From Stagonosporopsis chrysanthemi (lineage: Eukaryota; Ascomycota; Dothideomycetes; Pleosporales; Didymellaceae): DNA of 64,000 nt. The stretch is from the NCBI GenBank assembly GCA_022560025.1, contig JAFISE010000039.1, positions 157,320 to 221,319 on the forward strand. Reading direction: 5' to 3'. A program made the position numbers and the translations under genes. Positions within the stretch are counted from its first letter, which is position 1. Every line of letters starts with the position of its first letter. This document shows positions 34,051 to 44,127 of this stretch, piece by piece. The notes under the pieces were generated by a model. That model had not been told where the DNA came from. It searched no databases and saw only the letters and a list, made by a program, of their open reading frames with translations.

Positions 34051-35832
34051 CTATTGTCGATATTGTGATAAATGAGTGCTGCTTGTACCTGAAGCTTGTG
34101 GATAGCTGCGCTTAAGGCCACTGCTGTCCCAGCGTATACCGGCTCGAAGCCCACTGGGTGCCATGAGATTATCCGGAGATGATGATCTAATATCACCATA
34201 GACCAACTGTTGAGGCCCTCGCCAGGTCTCGCTCTCAAGTCTTTGCCGATGCTCGCTCTCCATGTAAGGCATCTGGTCAGTATAACTTGGCTCCACCGTG
34301 TTCCAAGTCTGATACGTGGTTGTTTGCATCAAATCCCTCGCTTCCTCTGCCCTCGACTGTGCCCTCTTCTCTCGCTGTTGCGGTGCCTTCTTGACAAAAT
34401 TGACCCCCGGGGCTCGATCTTCTGATCTTGACCGTCGTGCCTTATGGAACATGTCCCTGCCATGGTCATGGGATGGAACAATGATAGCGCGGAGGAGGTC
34501 CTCCCATGGAGAGGCTTTCTTTGGCTTATTCTTCTTCTCTCGAGCTGTCGCCTTTACATGATCTGGACTATACTGAAATCTCGCCGCGTAGGTCTCGAGA
34601 TCTGCTGATATATGAGACTGAGAGAAGTGCTGTTCGTTGGTCCGCGTCATATTTTCGGCGCTTGTATCAAGTGCTTGGTCGTTTACTGATGCAGACTCTG
34701 TTGATTCACTCGCAGCGTTTCTTCGTTCTTCGATCATCCTGGTGCCGCGTTCTTTTCTCAGTGTCTCAAATGTGAGATGGAGAAAATCGATGTCCGACTC
34801 GATAGTGAGTATGAGCTCCTTCTCATTCTGCACAATTGAGCTCAAGCCGTCGTCTGCTTCTCCGGATTCGTCGTCGAATGCCTGTAGCTGAGCTATTTTC
34901 GTTTCATATCTCTTGCGCATGTCCCTCAGGTCCCCTTCGAGATATCTGCCAACCGTGGTGTCTACCAAGGTTGTTGCCAAATTTCGCTCCAGCTCTTCTT
35001 GTACTGCAAGGGTGACTCTTCTGTTCTGATTGACAAGTTTCTCAACGATATCGATGCTGCTTGTACGCGTGTCTTTGTGTCTTGCGTATCGTGCGCCGCC
35101 TTGCATCAGCCGTCCAAAGAAATCATGTCGACTTCGAAGAGTCTTTTCCCGTCGCTCGGCTGATTGCGACGCTTCCTGATCTCGCAACACGTCCCACATT
35201 GTCGTGACTACCGTTACGTCCCCAAAGCAAGATTCCCCACAAAGGGCTTCGAAGATCCTCAAACTCCTGAGAGACGAGTTCGACATACGAATATCGTTGA
35301 TTCTGTGAACGTATAGCAATCCTCCAATAGCCAACTTATGATTGCTGCAAAATGTACACAAAAACGAGGCGATTTCACCGAGTACTTGAGCATTTGCTTT
35401 GTTAGTATCGTCAAATCCGGGTGTGTCAATGAGCCAGACCTCCTGTCCATTGGTGTGTAAATAGCGATAGCCGTAGACAGTAGTGGTACCTGTCACGGTA
35501 TCAGCCTGAGATCGATAGTCTAGATATTACATACAGGATCCCAAAGTATGTCCTATGTCGAGTTGTTGTTGGGTGATCTGGGAGATAAATGTACTCTTCC
35601 CAGCTCCCGTGAGCCCCATTACGAGGATACCGACTCCTCTAGCACCGTGTTAACGCGAAATCGTCATTGGAGTACCCAAAGCCTACTTCGACGATGTTGG
35701 TTGCAAGCTTCTTGTAGGCCTCGAGTGCGACAGGGGCACTGAGATGCTGAGCGGGTGATTCTCCTGCACTGGAGGCAGGTCAGTCGCCTCTTGGTTGATC
35801 ATGCTAGATCCATGCCCCTGTTCAAATGCCAT
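34051..35832 (-). CDS. AIG1/GIMAP-like GTPase with disordered tail (GTPase 2)
   Basis: Minus-strand exons 35687-35832, 35535-35638 and 34051-35489 give 562 residues. Introns are 48 and 45 bases; junction codons AA|A and T|GT place them at the same sites as in GTPases 1 and 3. G1 is GLTGAGKST, G3 DTPGFDDT, and the G4 place reads TTMWD. A shorter coiled coil (about 270-345) is followed by some 200 disordered residues rich in Ser, Arg, Lys and Gln. Unlike its neighbours it has no CaaX box. This is the longest member; the C-tail could serve for protein contacts. Function unknown. Confidence 0.85.
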
Positions 35833-36266
35833 GACGCTTTGTTTGACTTGAGGTCTTGATTAAAACTCAAAATGGGTTCTTCCAGTGTGCGATCACACTG
35901 TCGATGACAAGACTACGTCCTCTGAATCCGAATGGAACCCGCGACTTGGCATAGATGATTTAGCATTGTTCTGAGACCCTGGAACAAATCCATATTGTTA
36001 TGCAATTAATGTTGACCGGACGGATCATACGAACGTGTGCGCTTGTGATTGGATGCCCATGTGAGGCGAGGTGCATACGTCCAAGCCATCATGCAGACCC
36101 CAGCAGAAGCACCATGGTCCTCATCGTCGACGCGAGTGGCAATGCCTTTGGGCAGAATTGACGGCCAAGAAATCAATAAAGGCTCAAACGCGCGATGTAT
36201 CTCCCAGTGATGGGACATGTTATTCATACACATTGTTTGTTGCGCTGCTCGCCTGTTTGAGCTGAC
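35833..36266. promoter_or_regulatory. Divergent promoter region of GTPases 2 and 3
   Basis: The 434 bases between two divergent start codons hold no gene. They probably carry promoters for both GTPases, which could thus be co-regulated. No specific binding site was recognised. Confidence 0.5.
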
Positions 36267-37555
36267 ATGTTGGAAACCTCAGACAGAGACCAAGGTGGTG
36301 AAGACAAATTTGATACTCTCGAAGTAATCAGGTATGTAATGGGCGATACGCTTGCTGAAGTTACTTACCATCCGAAAAGTCCGGAAGACATCGTTATTGC
36401 CATCTTTGGAACGACGGGCGCAGGGAAGTCCTCCTTTATCGCAGACTGTACCACAGATCGATTACCACGCATTGGCCATGGACTTTCGTCGTGTGAGTGT
36501 TCTCGGTGATATTGAAGAACGACGTTGACAAGTCTGGATTGGCAGGTACCACACATGTCTCGGTACATACCATGCAGATGCTGGGGCGCACAGTGCACCT
36601 GATTGACACACCTGGCTTCAACGACACGCTTCGGTCGGACTCTGAGACGTTTCAAGAGCTTGCGTACTGGCTGGGCGCTGCTGATGACAGGAAGCTGCAA
36701 TTGAGTGGTCTTGTATTTCTCCATCGTATAACCGACATACGCTTTCACAGCTCGACTCGACAAGCGCTCGAGATCTTCAAGGCACTTTGCGGAAAGGACG
36801 CATTCTGCGGAACCGTTGTGGCGACAACAATGTGGAACCGAGTCGCGACTGGTGAGATAGGAAAGGCACAGGATCGCCACGCGCAACTGAAGGTCAAGCT
36901 CCAAGGAGATATACTGGCCTTCGGTGGTAGGTTGGTCCCTATCTCTGCAGCTGAGGTAGACCCTTACAATATCGTAAGGCATATCGTCCGAAAGAACTTG
37001 CGGCTGGATCTTTCCTTTCAGAAAGAGTTGAGACGTCATGGCTGTCAGCTTCACCAAACGACAGCCGGAAAGATTGTGTACGAAAGCACACTTGTCTCTT
37101 TCGAGGCGACGAGAGACCCGACGCACGATTCTACACGGGAGATGGCGGCAGCACTTGTCTCATTGCGAGCGACGCGTGCTGAGACGCAGCTGGCATGGGA
37201 GAAACGGATTGAACAGGAGAACCAAGATTTCCAACATGTCATGCAGAGATACCGAGATGGTTTGCGATCGAGAGGTCGTCGGCCTGGTGCTCCGTCCACA
37301 GTACCTGAAAGACCGTCTGAGCTCTTGAGTAGCTTAATGAATGGAGGTTCTGACGTCTCGTCTACTTCGTACGCTGAGCTAGAGTCTGAGCTGGAGGAAC
37401 TGAAGCGCCAACACGACGCAATAATACTCAGGCAGCGGCGCAAGCTTGATCAAAGGCAATGGGTTCATGGACGAGGAACGACGACTCTGGGTGTTGTCGG
37501 GACTGGTCTAGCTGTTGGTCAGCTTATCGCTGCTATGGCCTGCAATGTCATGTAA
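36267..37555 (+). CDS. AIG1/GIMAP-like GTPase with CaaX end (GTPase 3)
   Basis: Exons 36267-36331, 36380-36492 and 36546-37555 give 395 residues. The first intron (48 bases, GTATGT...AAAAG) has no stop and is a multiple of three, so unspliced RNA would add 16 residues; I call it an intron because its site and phase equal those in GTPases 1 and 2. G1 is GTTGAGKSS, G3 DTPGFNDT, and the G4 place TTMWN, with Asn where the paralogues have Asp. After the G domain come two helical segments (about 240-300 and 335-365), a small hydrophobic stretch, and the end CNVM, a CaaX box. Role unknown. Confidence 0.85.
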
Positions 37556-37899
37556 AAGCAGACAGTGGGTGACGGTGCTGCCGGTTGCAACCAACGTTGG
37601 GAAGGAGCTAGTCGACTACGCCCTCATCGACAACCTATCCTCCAGCAACCTACGCAGCAACTGAGTACATCGCTTTTCTTCGCTGTTTACTACGAAGGAA
37701 ATGGTTGTGCATATGCTGCTATACACTCTGAATAATGCATCTTCGGAAGAATCCACGATTTGAATGAAATCGAAATCAGCGACAGAACGCCATGCCAAAC
37801 GCCAAATCATTGACATCGTAAAGTTACCGTTCAGGTTGCGAAACCCCAATCTACTACATGTACATTTGAAAACAACTCTTAAACGTCAAGCACTCGAGA
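37556..37899. other. Convergent intergenic region
   Basis: Between the 3' ends of GTPase 3 (+) and the kelch gene (-). No gene or repeat seen. Confidence 0.5.
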
Positions 37900-40800
37900 T
37901 TATTCCTCCGCAATGTGATCCTTTGCCTTTAGGTCTGTCAGAGGCCTGCTGAGACCACTTTGTCCAACACCCTGCGCATTTAAAGACGCTGAACTTCTTC
38001 TTGCCCTGATCTTCATGCCCCTAATGCTGGGCGAGGGACTAGGCACCGGACTGGCTCGGGGAGTCATGTGAGGGGACGACATCTGCTCAAATTTGCCTGC
38101 AAGATCTCTAACCCGGCTAGGCGAGCTACCCGGATCTCCTTTTAAGAAATCTTCGCCCTCTCTCGAATTTTCGCGAGGTAATGAGAGAATACTGGACCCA
38201 TCAGGATCAGCATTGACGACGCGAAGCTTCGACTTTGGCACGGTGAACATGACCTGGACAACACGGCGCTCGACGGCAGCCTCGACATCCCAGTCACCCT
38301 CATCAGCAGGAGTGCAGGGCCGTTGGCCAACGTTCGGTATACCTAGCTCGTTCGGAGCTATTGGTGTGCGTGGTGTAGGCAGCTCATCGTCAGACGTCAG
38401 ATTGACAAGCAAGTTGCCTCTCTCACGCCATTCCTGTCGCAGACGGTCTCTCTCGGCACGGACAATGTCTTCGGGGGCACCCCAATCATCACCGCTATTT
38501 CGTACCCATTTGCTTGCGTCCTCTTCCTCCCAATCATGTTGGCCTCTTTTGCTCTTCCAGAATGTCGCGTCAGACGCTGCCCGTCGAGGCGGCTGATTTA
38601 ATGGGAACGATTTTCGTTTTTCGGTTGCTGAAGCCTCAACGGAAGAGACAGGGTTATCTGTATACGGCTCGTGATACGACATAGTGTTGGTAAGAGATCG
38701 AGTGCGATCAGCACCAGAAGTTGACCTGCGAAGCACTCTCCGTACGCTGCCTAGCCAACTCTTCCTCACGTCCCGACTTCCCGGACGCGACCTATCCAAC
38801 GCGTACGAAGTTGCAGGCGTGGTTGTTGCAGCGCGACTATTGGTTTCTTCCGTTTCTGCAAACGCGTGCGAGTTCGATCCATTTGAGGTTGATGATGTGC
38901 TCGGGCGAACTTGCTCTGGATTGCCGCCAAGTAAAATCTCTCCTTCAGCTTGAAGGTGAGCAAAAGAAGAGTGTGCGGTCCGGAACAACTCTATATCCGG
39001 GTGTCCGTTGCTACGAATGCTGCTGAACGACTGCGTCCTTGGATCCGTTGGTGTCTTTCTGCTGCTTTCACTATACCTGCGTGGTCGATCGTGGGTCGGA
39101 CTAGCCTCTGGAGTACGGAACGGATTGGGTTGGCTCGTAGTGGCGGTGTTTATGGCACGTAACGATGCACTCCTCGCAAGACTGCCGTGTGAAGATGTCC
39201 ATGACAGGTCCGATCGCGTACTCTTTTCGCTTAGATTGGAATTGGTACGCTCGTCTGATGATGCTTTGTCTGGCGAGAGACGCCCGGTAGAGACCGTGTT
39301 CGAACGGCGGTTCGCAGCTACACCAGGCCCGGGCCATTCAGTCGTGGAGTGTTCGTGATCTCTTACGTCTCCAAGTGCAGGCGAAGAAGAAGCCGAGCGC
39401 ACTAGTGTCTTCTTGGCCCTGCCAGGATGTTGAGCGTCCTGGAAAGGATCAAGTTGCGGTGCATTGTCAAATACAGATGGGCCGTGATTGGCTTTCCGCT
39501 CACTCATCTCATGCCCTACAGCCAGAGGAGTCCTGTCGGTGCTCTTGTCGGCTTCGTCTTCGTCTTCATCTTCTTCCAGCTCGTCGATTGGATGAATCTG
39601 CCCTGGCCCTCGAGTTACACCCATTGCATAAATAGGTCTTCCGCTAAGATTACGTCGCAACCCACGAGTGGGACTCGGTATCTCGAGAAGGAGCCCTGTT
39701 CTTTCCACGTCTTGTCCGTGAGCGCTCTTCCAGCCTTGTCCGCCTTGTTCACCTGGCGGGAAGTAGTAAGATCCATTTTGGCCAGCGTAATAGTCCGTCG
39801 TATCCGCATGGCCTCCTCGACCGTCGAATCCAGGTGAGTAATCATCAATGTTGTACCTGTGAGCCGTGAATGAGAGCTCCTGTAGCTGCTTCTCTCTCAA
39901 GTCCCGTTGCTTCTGCAGTCGCCTTGTGTACCAAATGTAGAAAGCAAACAAGCCACATACAGCGGCCATCCCAAGTCCAATTCCGACACCCAGCCCTGCT
40001 TTCTGGCCAGGGCTTGACAATGGACCAGCCTGTGCCGGATCGGAGTTCACATCACCCGAGGGTGGACTATAGTCATTCATCCACGATCTCGAGGTGATAT
40101 TGAGGAAGTACGTCTCGGTGTTTGCGGCTGGCATTGCTCGCCGCCGTCGCGATCCGGATGCTGCGATGGAGTAGCCGCCAGTAATCATCATCACACCACC
40201 TGGAAGCATGACTGCTCCATGACCGTACAGACTAGAGCCATCTGAAGGGCCACTACCTGAGGGACCATCTGGAATGACCCATTCCCATTTGCCGTTGCCA
40301 CCGTAGCCATCTGCAATGTTCAAGATTGCCAGCTTTGGGTCAGCCGCTTGGTTGATATCTCCAACCCAACCACCATAGACAACGATCTGCTGTCCGTCAG
40401 ATGACAATACAGCAGTGTGACCAGAGCGCGGATCAACTGTGGTAAGATCAGTCTGAGGTTGTTGAACCCCGATGAAGGTCCAGCCTTGCTCCGGGAGAGA
40501 GAACAGAGCAACTTGAGACATGTTGATGAAGGCAGTGCTAGTATGTCCACCGATTAGAACGTAATTTTGCTGTTGCGTTTGCGATCCGTCGCTGCGGTTT
40601 GAATATGTGGGTAGTAAACCCGTCATTGTGAAACCAGCTTCTGGTATGGGTGGGCCTCTACTGGATGAGACGTCCATCTTATATGTGAAGGTACTGTCTT
40701 GGTCCGTGGATGGTGTCATGGTGACCATAAGGTTCGAGTAATTTGCTGATGATTGCCAGTTGTTGGTGGAGCTTTCCTCGACGTGGGGGCACATTCCACC

Positions 40801-41325
40801 GAAGAAGTAAGCCCCGGTATTCGCAGCATCACCTCCAACTATGCTTGAGAACGAGACCCCGCTGCTGAGGTAGTTTGCGCCTAGCATAGACGCGTGGTTG
40901 CCATTTGCAACAAACACGTCTTGTTGAAGCCACTCACTCTCTTTGTTCTCTAAAGCTGGACTGAAAGTCCAGATTCCGCCTCCACTTGCGCTCTGAGAGC
41001 AATCCCCAGTATATACGGTCAGGTTTCCGTCGTCGTCGAGGACTGGCGTGAACGCGCGTGAGCCTTTGTCGTCCAAGAAGGGTAGAGTGGGGTATAGCGT
41101 GGTGTATGGTGGATTGGCGGCGTTGATCTTGGTCGAGACGTCGATGGAGCCTAGCTGGAACTGTGTGGACGATTTGGACGACGGCTGGAAGACGTAGACG
41201 TTGTTCTCTTTGTAGAGCAACCGAGTCGGGTTGTATGGCATCTGAGCGGCGACAACAGGCAGCAAGAGTGGGAGTTGCAGGACCATGGGCCATCTTGGCC
41301 GCATCACAGAGCCTGCCATGATCAA
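37900..41325 (-). CDS. Single-pass membrane protein with kelch beta-propeller
   Basis: A single exon of 1141 residues; a start at 41319 (MAGSV) is equally possible. A signal peptide (about 1-28, ending VVAAQ) leads to a kelch-type propeller (about 30-440): YVLIGGHTS, SGHTAVLSSDGQQIVVYGGW and GHGAVMLPGGVMMITGGY are kelch repeats with the Gly-Gly turn. One transmembrane helix follows (near 458-480, GLGVGIGLGMAAVCGLFAFYI), then RR and a 660-residue cytosolic tail rich in Ser, Arg and Pro, probably phosphorylated and disordered. Fungal proteins of this order are thought to act in polarity or wall sensing, but I cannot name this one. Confidence 0.85.
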   Translation of the reverse strand: MIMAGSVMRPRWPMVLQLPLLLPVVAAQMPYNPTRLLYKENNVYVFQPSSKSSTQFQLGSIDVSTKINAANPPYTTLYPTLPFLDDKGSRAFTPVLDDDGNLTVYTGDCSQSASGGGIWTFSPALENKESEWLQQDVFVANGNHASMLGANYLSSGVSFSSIVGGDAANTGAYFFGGMCPHVEESSTNNWQSSANYSNLMVTMTPSTDQDSTFTYKMDVSSSRGPPIPEAGFTMTGLLPTYSNRSDGSQTQQQNYVLIGGHTSTAFINMSQVALFSLPEQGWTFIGVQQPQTDLTTVDPRSGHTAVLSSDGQQIVVYGGWVGDINQAADPKLAILNIADGYGGNGKWEWVIPDGPSGSGPSDGSSLYGHGAVMLPGGVMMITGGYSIAASGSRRRRAMPAANTETYFLNITSRSWMNDYSPPSGDVNSDPAQAGPLSSPGQKAGLGVGIGLGMAAVCGLFAFYIWYTRRLQKQRDLREKQLQELSFTAHRYNIDDYSPGFDGRGGHADTTDYYAGQNGSYYFPPGEQGGQGWKSAHGQDVERTGLLLEIPSPTRGLRRNLSGRPIYAMGVTRGPGQIHPIDELEEDEDEDEADKSTDRTPLAVGHEMSERKANHGPSVFDNAPQLDPFQDAQHPGRAKKTLVRSASSSPALGDVRDHEHSTTEWPGPGVAANRRSNTVSTGRLSPDKASSDERTNSNLSEKSTRSDLSWTSSHGSLARSASLRAINTATTSQPNPFRTPEASPTHDRPRRYSESSRKTPTDPRTQSFSSIRSNGHPDIELFRTAHSSFAHLQAEGEILLGGNPEQVRPSTSSTSNGSNSHAFAETEETNSRAATTTPATSYALDRSRPGSRDVRKSWLGSVRRVLRRSTSGADRTRSLTNTMSYHEPYTDNPVSSVEASATEKRKSFPLNQPPRRAASDATFWKSKRGQHDWEEEDASKWVRNSGDDWGAPEDIVRAERDRLRQEWRERGNLLVNLTSDDELPTPRTPIAPNELGIPNVGQRPCTPADEGDWDVEAAVERRVVQVMFTVPKSKLRVVNADPDGSSILSLPRENSREGEDFLKGDPGSSPSRVRDLAGKFEQMSSPHMTPRASPVPSPSPSIRGMKIRARRSSASLNAQGVGQSGLSRPLTDLKAKDHIAEE

Positions 41326-42229
41326 GCGCGTGGCGTGGTGTTGACTCGAGTGCGCTAATGAGGACGTTCACCTCGATTGCTGCTTGCGCCGCCCCATGGG
41401 CAATGCTGTGGGGTAGGGCGAGGTGGCGTAGTACAGAATGTTTGGCGATAGTGCTGGGGCCGTTGTAGCAAGTGCAAGTTGAGGGGTCTGCTCGGATCTG
41501 CAGTTCATGCACGGGTCCGTCAAAGATGGCTGGTAACGGTTGATGAGCCGTTCGTAAACAGAGCGGCCAGGCGGTCTCCCAGCCTGCCCGCACGCCTGCT
41601 TGCGCAACAGCCTACCATGGCGCCTGATCTTAGCTCAACGGTGTTCCGGCCGTCCAATCAAGGTATGTCATGAGCGCCGGACAGGGAAAGAACTGGAATG
41701 CGCGTCGAGGGCTAGGCAATCTCGGCGCGGGCAATGCCTTGGACAGATACGATATCACCCCAGCAACCACTTTGTGGCTTGCGCAGTCGCGAACATGTGA
41801 ACAAGAACGAGGGCCGAATCGAAGGCCCAGATACGCCCGGGCTAACTTGTGTGTTATCCCTAGACATGCCCGTCAAGCATTCGTGATGTGCGCTGCCCAC
41901 GTTTAGTCCAAGATTGAGTTGAAAGGGAGGGGGCTGGGAGTGGGTTGGGTGGTATGACAACTTCCATCAAGTGCACGTGCACAGCAGCAGCCCCACGAAA
42001 ACGACCAGGAGCCATGCATCCACGCGACGTTTAGTAGATTTTTCCGCTCTGCGAGGTGTGATTGTGATGTTTGTTCTACTTAAATTGTGCTGCACGTCTC
42101 ACTTGGCTTACACTTTTGTGTAGCAGAAACGCATTATGCCCGTGTGGTTTGCGCTTTCAATGATGACAACGGCAGCGAGGCGATTAAATACTGTGGGATG
42201 CGTTGGGTTCTGAAGGGCATGCACTGCTT
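41326..42229. other. Intergenic region
   Basis: Upstream of the kelch gene and downstream of the SDR gene (both minus). No gene seen; open frames on either side of 41600 are short and lack features. Confidence 0.5.
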
Positions 42230-43188
42230 TCAGACACTGAATTTCATACCACCGTTCGCGCAGATGACGCTACCAGTTGTCCATCCAGCCTCTGGCAAGC
42301 AAAGCATGCCCACAATGCCAGCGACTTCCTCACTATATGCCGGTCGTCCTCCAGCGCCCTGCGAAGCCTCGTAGATCCGTTCTTCGTCGATTCCTTTCCT
42401 TGGTGCTGCGAGCGGGGTGTTCTCGATGAAGGGCTTGTTCTGAGCAATGAACTTCTCGTCATTACCCCAGTACATGTCGGTTGCAACTGGGCCGGGGTTG
42501 ATGGCGTTTACAGTCGCGCGCTCAGCCAGCTCACGAGCCCAAGTCCTTGTCATGGCTTCAAGAGCAGCCTTAGTTCCTCCATAGATTGACTGACCCTTGT
42601 ACCCCAAGGAAGCGCTGACTGACGACAAATTGACAATGCGGCCAGAGCGGTCATTCGGGAGGTAGGGTATGGCAGCTTGGACGAGCAACAAGGGACCTCT
42701 GACGTTGACGTTGTATTGTCTCGCAAAGTCTTCCGCATCTACGTTCTCCACAAAGTTGTTCCCAGCTACTCCAGCGTTGTTGATGATGATGTCGAGCTGG
42801 AACTTGCCAGTCTTCGGGTGCTTGAAGTTGTTGAGTGCTACCTCGACAACGTGCTTCGGTCCGGTCTCCGAGCCCATGTTGGCTTGTACGGCGATGGCCT
42901 TGATACCATACTCGGCTTGTAGCTCGCTCGCGAGGTCTTCGGCAGTCTGCGCAGACGAGTCTGATGTGTAGTTGAGGACGATGCTGGCACCTTTGCTGGC
43001 CAGGTTGCGTGCAATCTCCACACCGATACCTGAAACGATCAGTCAAAGCTCGAGACTCCACACGGAGCAGTAGTGGTCTCACCTCTCGATGCTCCAGTTA
43101 CAAGCGCAACCTTTCCATCAAGGATACGCTGGTTGGCGCCGCTGCCGAGATTCGTAGAGGCAGTTCGAGTATGCTGAGGCCTGGACAT
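42230..43188 (-). CDS. Short-chain dehydrogenase/reductase
   Basis: Minus-strand exons 43083-43188 and 42230-43029 give 301 residues; the junction codon G|GT completes the glycine motif TGASRGIG of the NAD(P)-binding Rossmann fold. NNAGVAG, the Ser of NLSSVSAS, and YGGTK (catalytic Tyr and Lys) follow, then INPGPVATDMY. This is a classical SDR in length and order, close to 3-oxoacyl reductase and sorbitol or tetrahydroxynaphthalene-type reductases. Cytosolic; substrate unknown. Its start lies 939 bases from the divergent MET6 gene. Confidence 0.92.
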
Positions 43189-44127
43189 CTTGAATTTTAT
43201 TGCTTGGATTGTGAATGAGCAACGTTTCTACGTCGAATGAGGGGCTCGCCTCGAGCTCTTATATACGATGCGGGGAGCCATTGTGGAGCATCTGGAGGCT
43301 GTCCGAACGGAATTTCGCCGCTGCATCGTCGCTGTCGCCGCCGAGCTCCTCGACAACAGACTACAAAACTCGGTCGTGCCAACCTGATGCAGCAGAGCAC
43401 GAGAGCAACTTCACTCCAGTCTGGGAAGGTTGGTGTTTCGCCTCATGGTGCCCTGCTAGTGTCTCAACGAGGTTCGTCATGATCATCAGGGTCCACCACA
43501 CAAGCAGCGCACGCACGAGTCGAGCGTTTACCTTCACAAAAATTGAGCGCAAATGACCAGGCAAGCGAACACACATGGATCGGATAATCTGTGTCGGTGA
43601 CCGAGTAGTTGGACTTGTGTCGCTAGCCGAGCACGCGCAAGGACCGCTGAGTGCGTTCTTATCTGCTTCAACGGGGCATGAAAAAACATCAATGCGCTAC
43701 CCCTCCGGTCTTCGGCCAGTGTGGGGAGCTGTGTGGCAGAAATTCGAAGAGCGACGCTGCCCTCCTTGCAGAAGCCTTCCAACAACATCCATCAGACAAC
43801 GTCACGACAGATCGTAGGTGGCACAGCGCTCCACAGCGAGTGGGCTCGAGATGGTGTCCACGTTACGGCGAAAATAATTCGGTCAGCAAACGCCCAGCAG
43901 GATCATCGCGTCTTCTATAACTTAGCGCGATGAGGGCGGTGAGAGCAAAGTAGTCTAGAGCGACCCCGCCATGCAGGAGCCAGAAGAATTCAAAAGCACA
44001 CCATCCCGCCTCCTCTCACTGTTCCTCACCCCTTTCATACTCTCTCACTCTTCCATTGTAGTTTGAGAGTTCCTGTCTTCCTTTCTACATACTCTTTTGT
44101 TCAACTGCTTAAGAGCCGCACATCACA
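43189..44127. promoter_or_regulatory. Divergent promoter region, SDR and MET6
   Basis: No gene seen. The last 120 bases before MET6 are CT-rich (about 44005-44127), typical of strong filamentous-fungal promoters and leaders. Confidence 0.55.
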
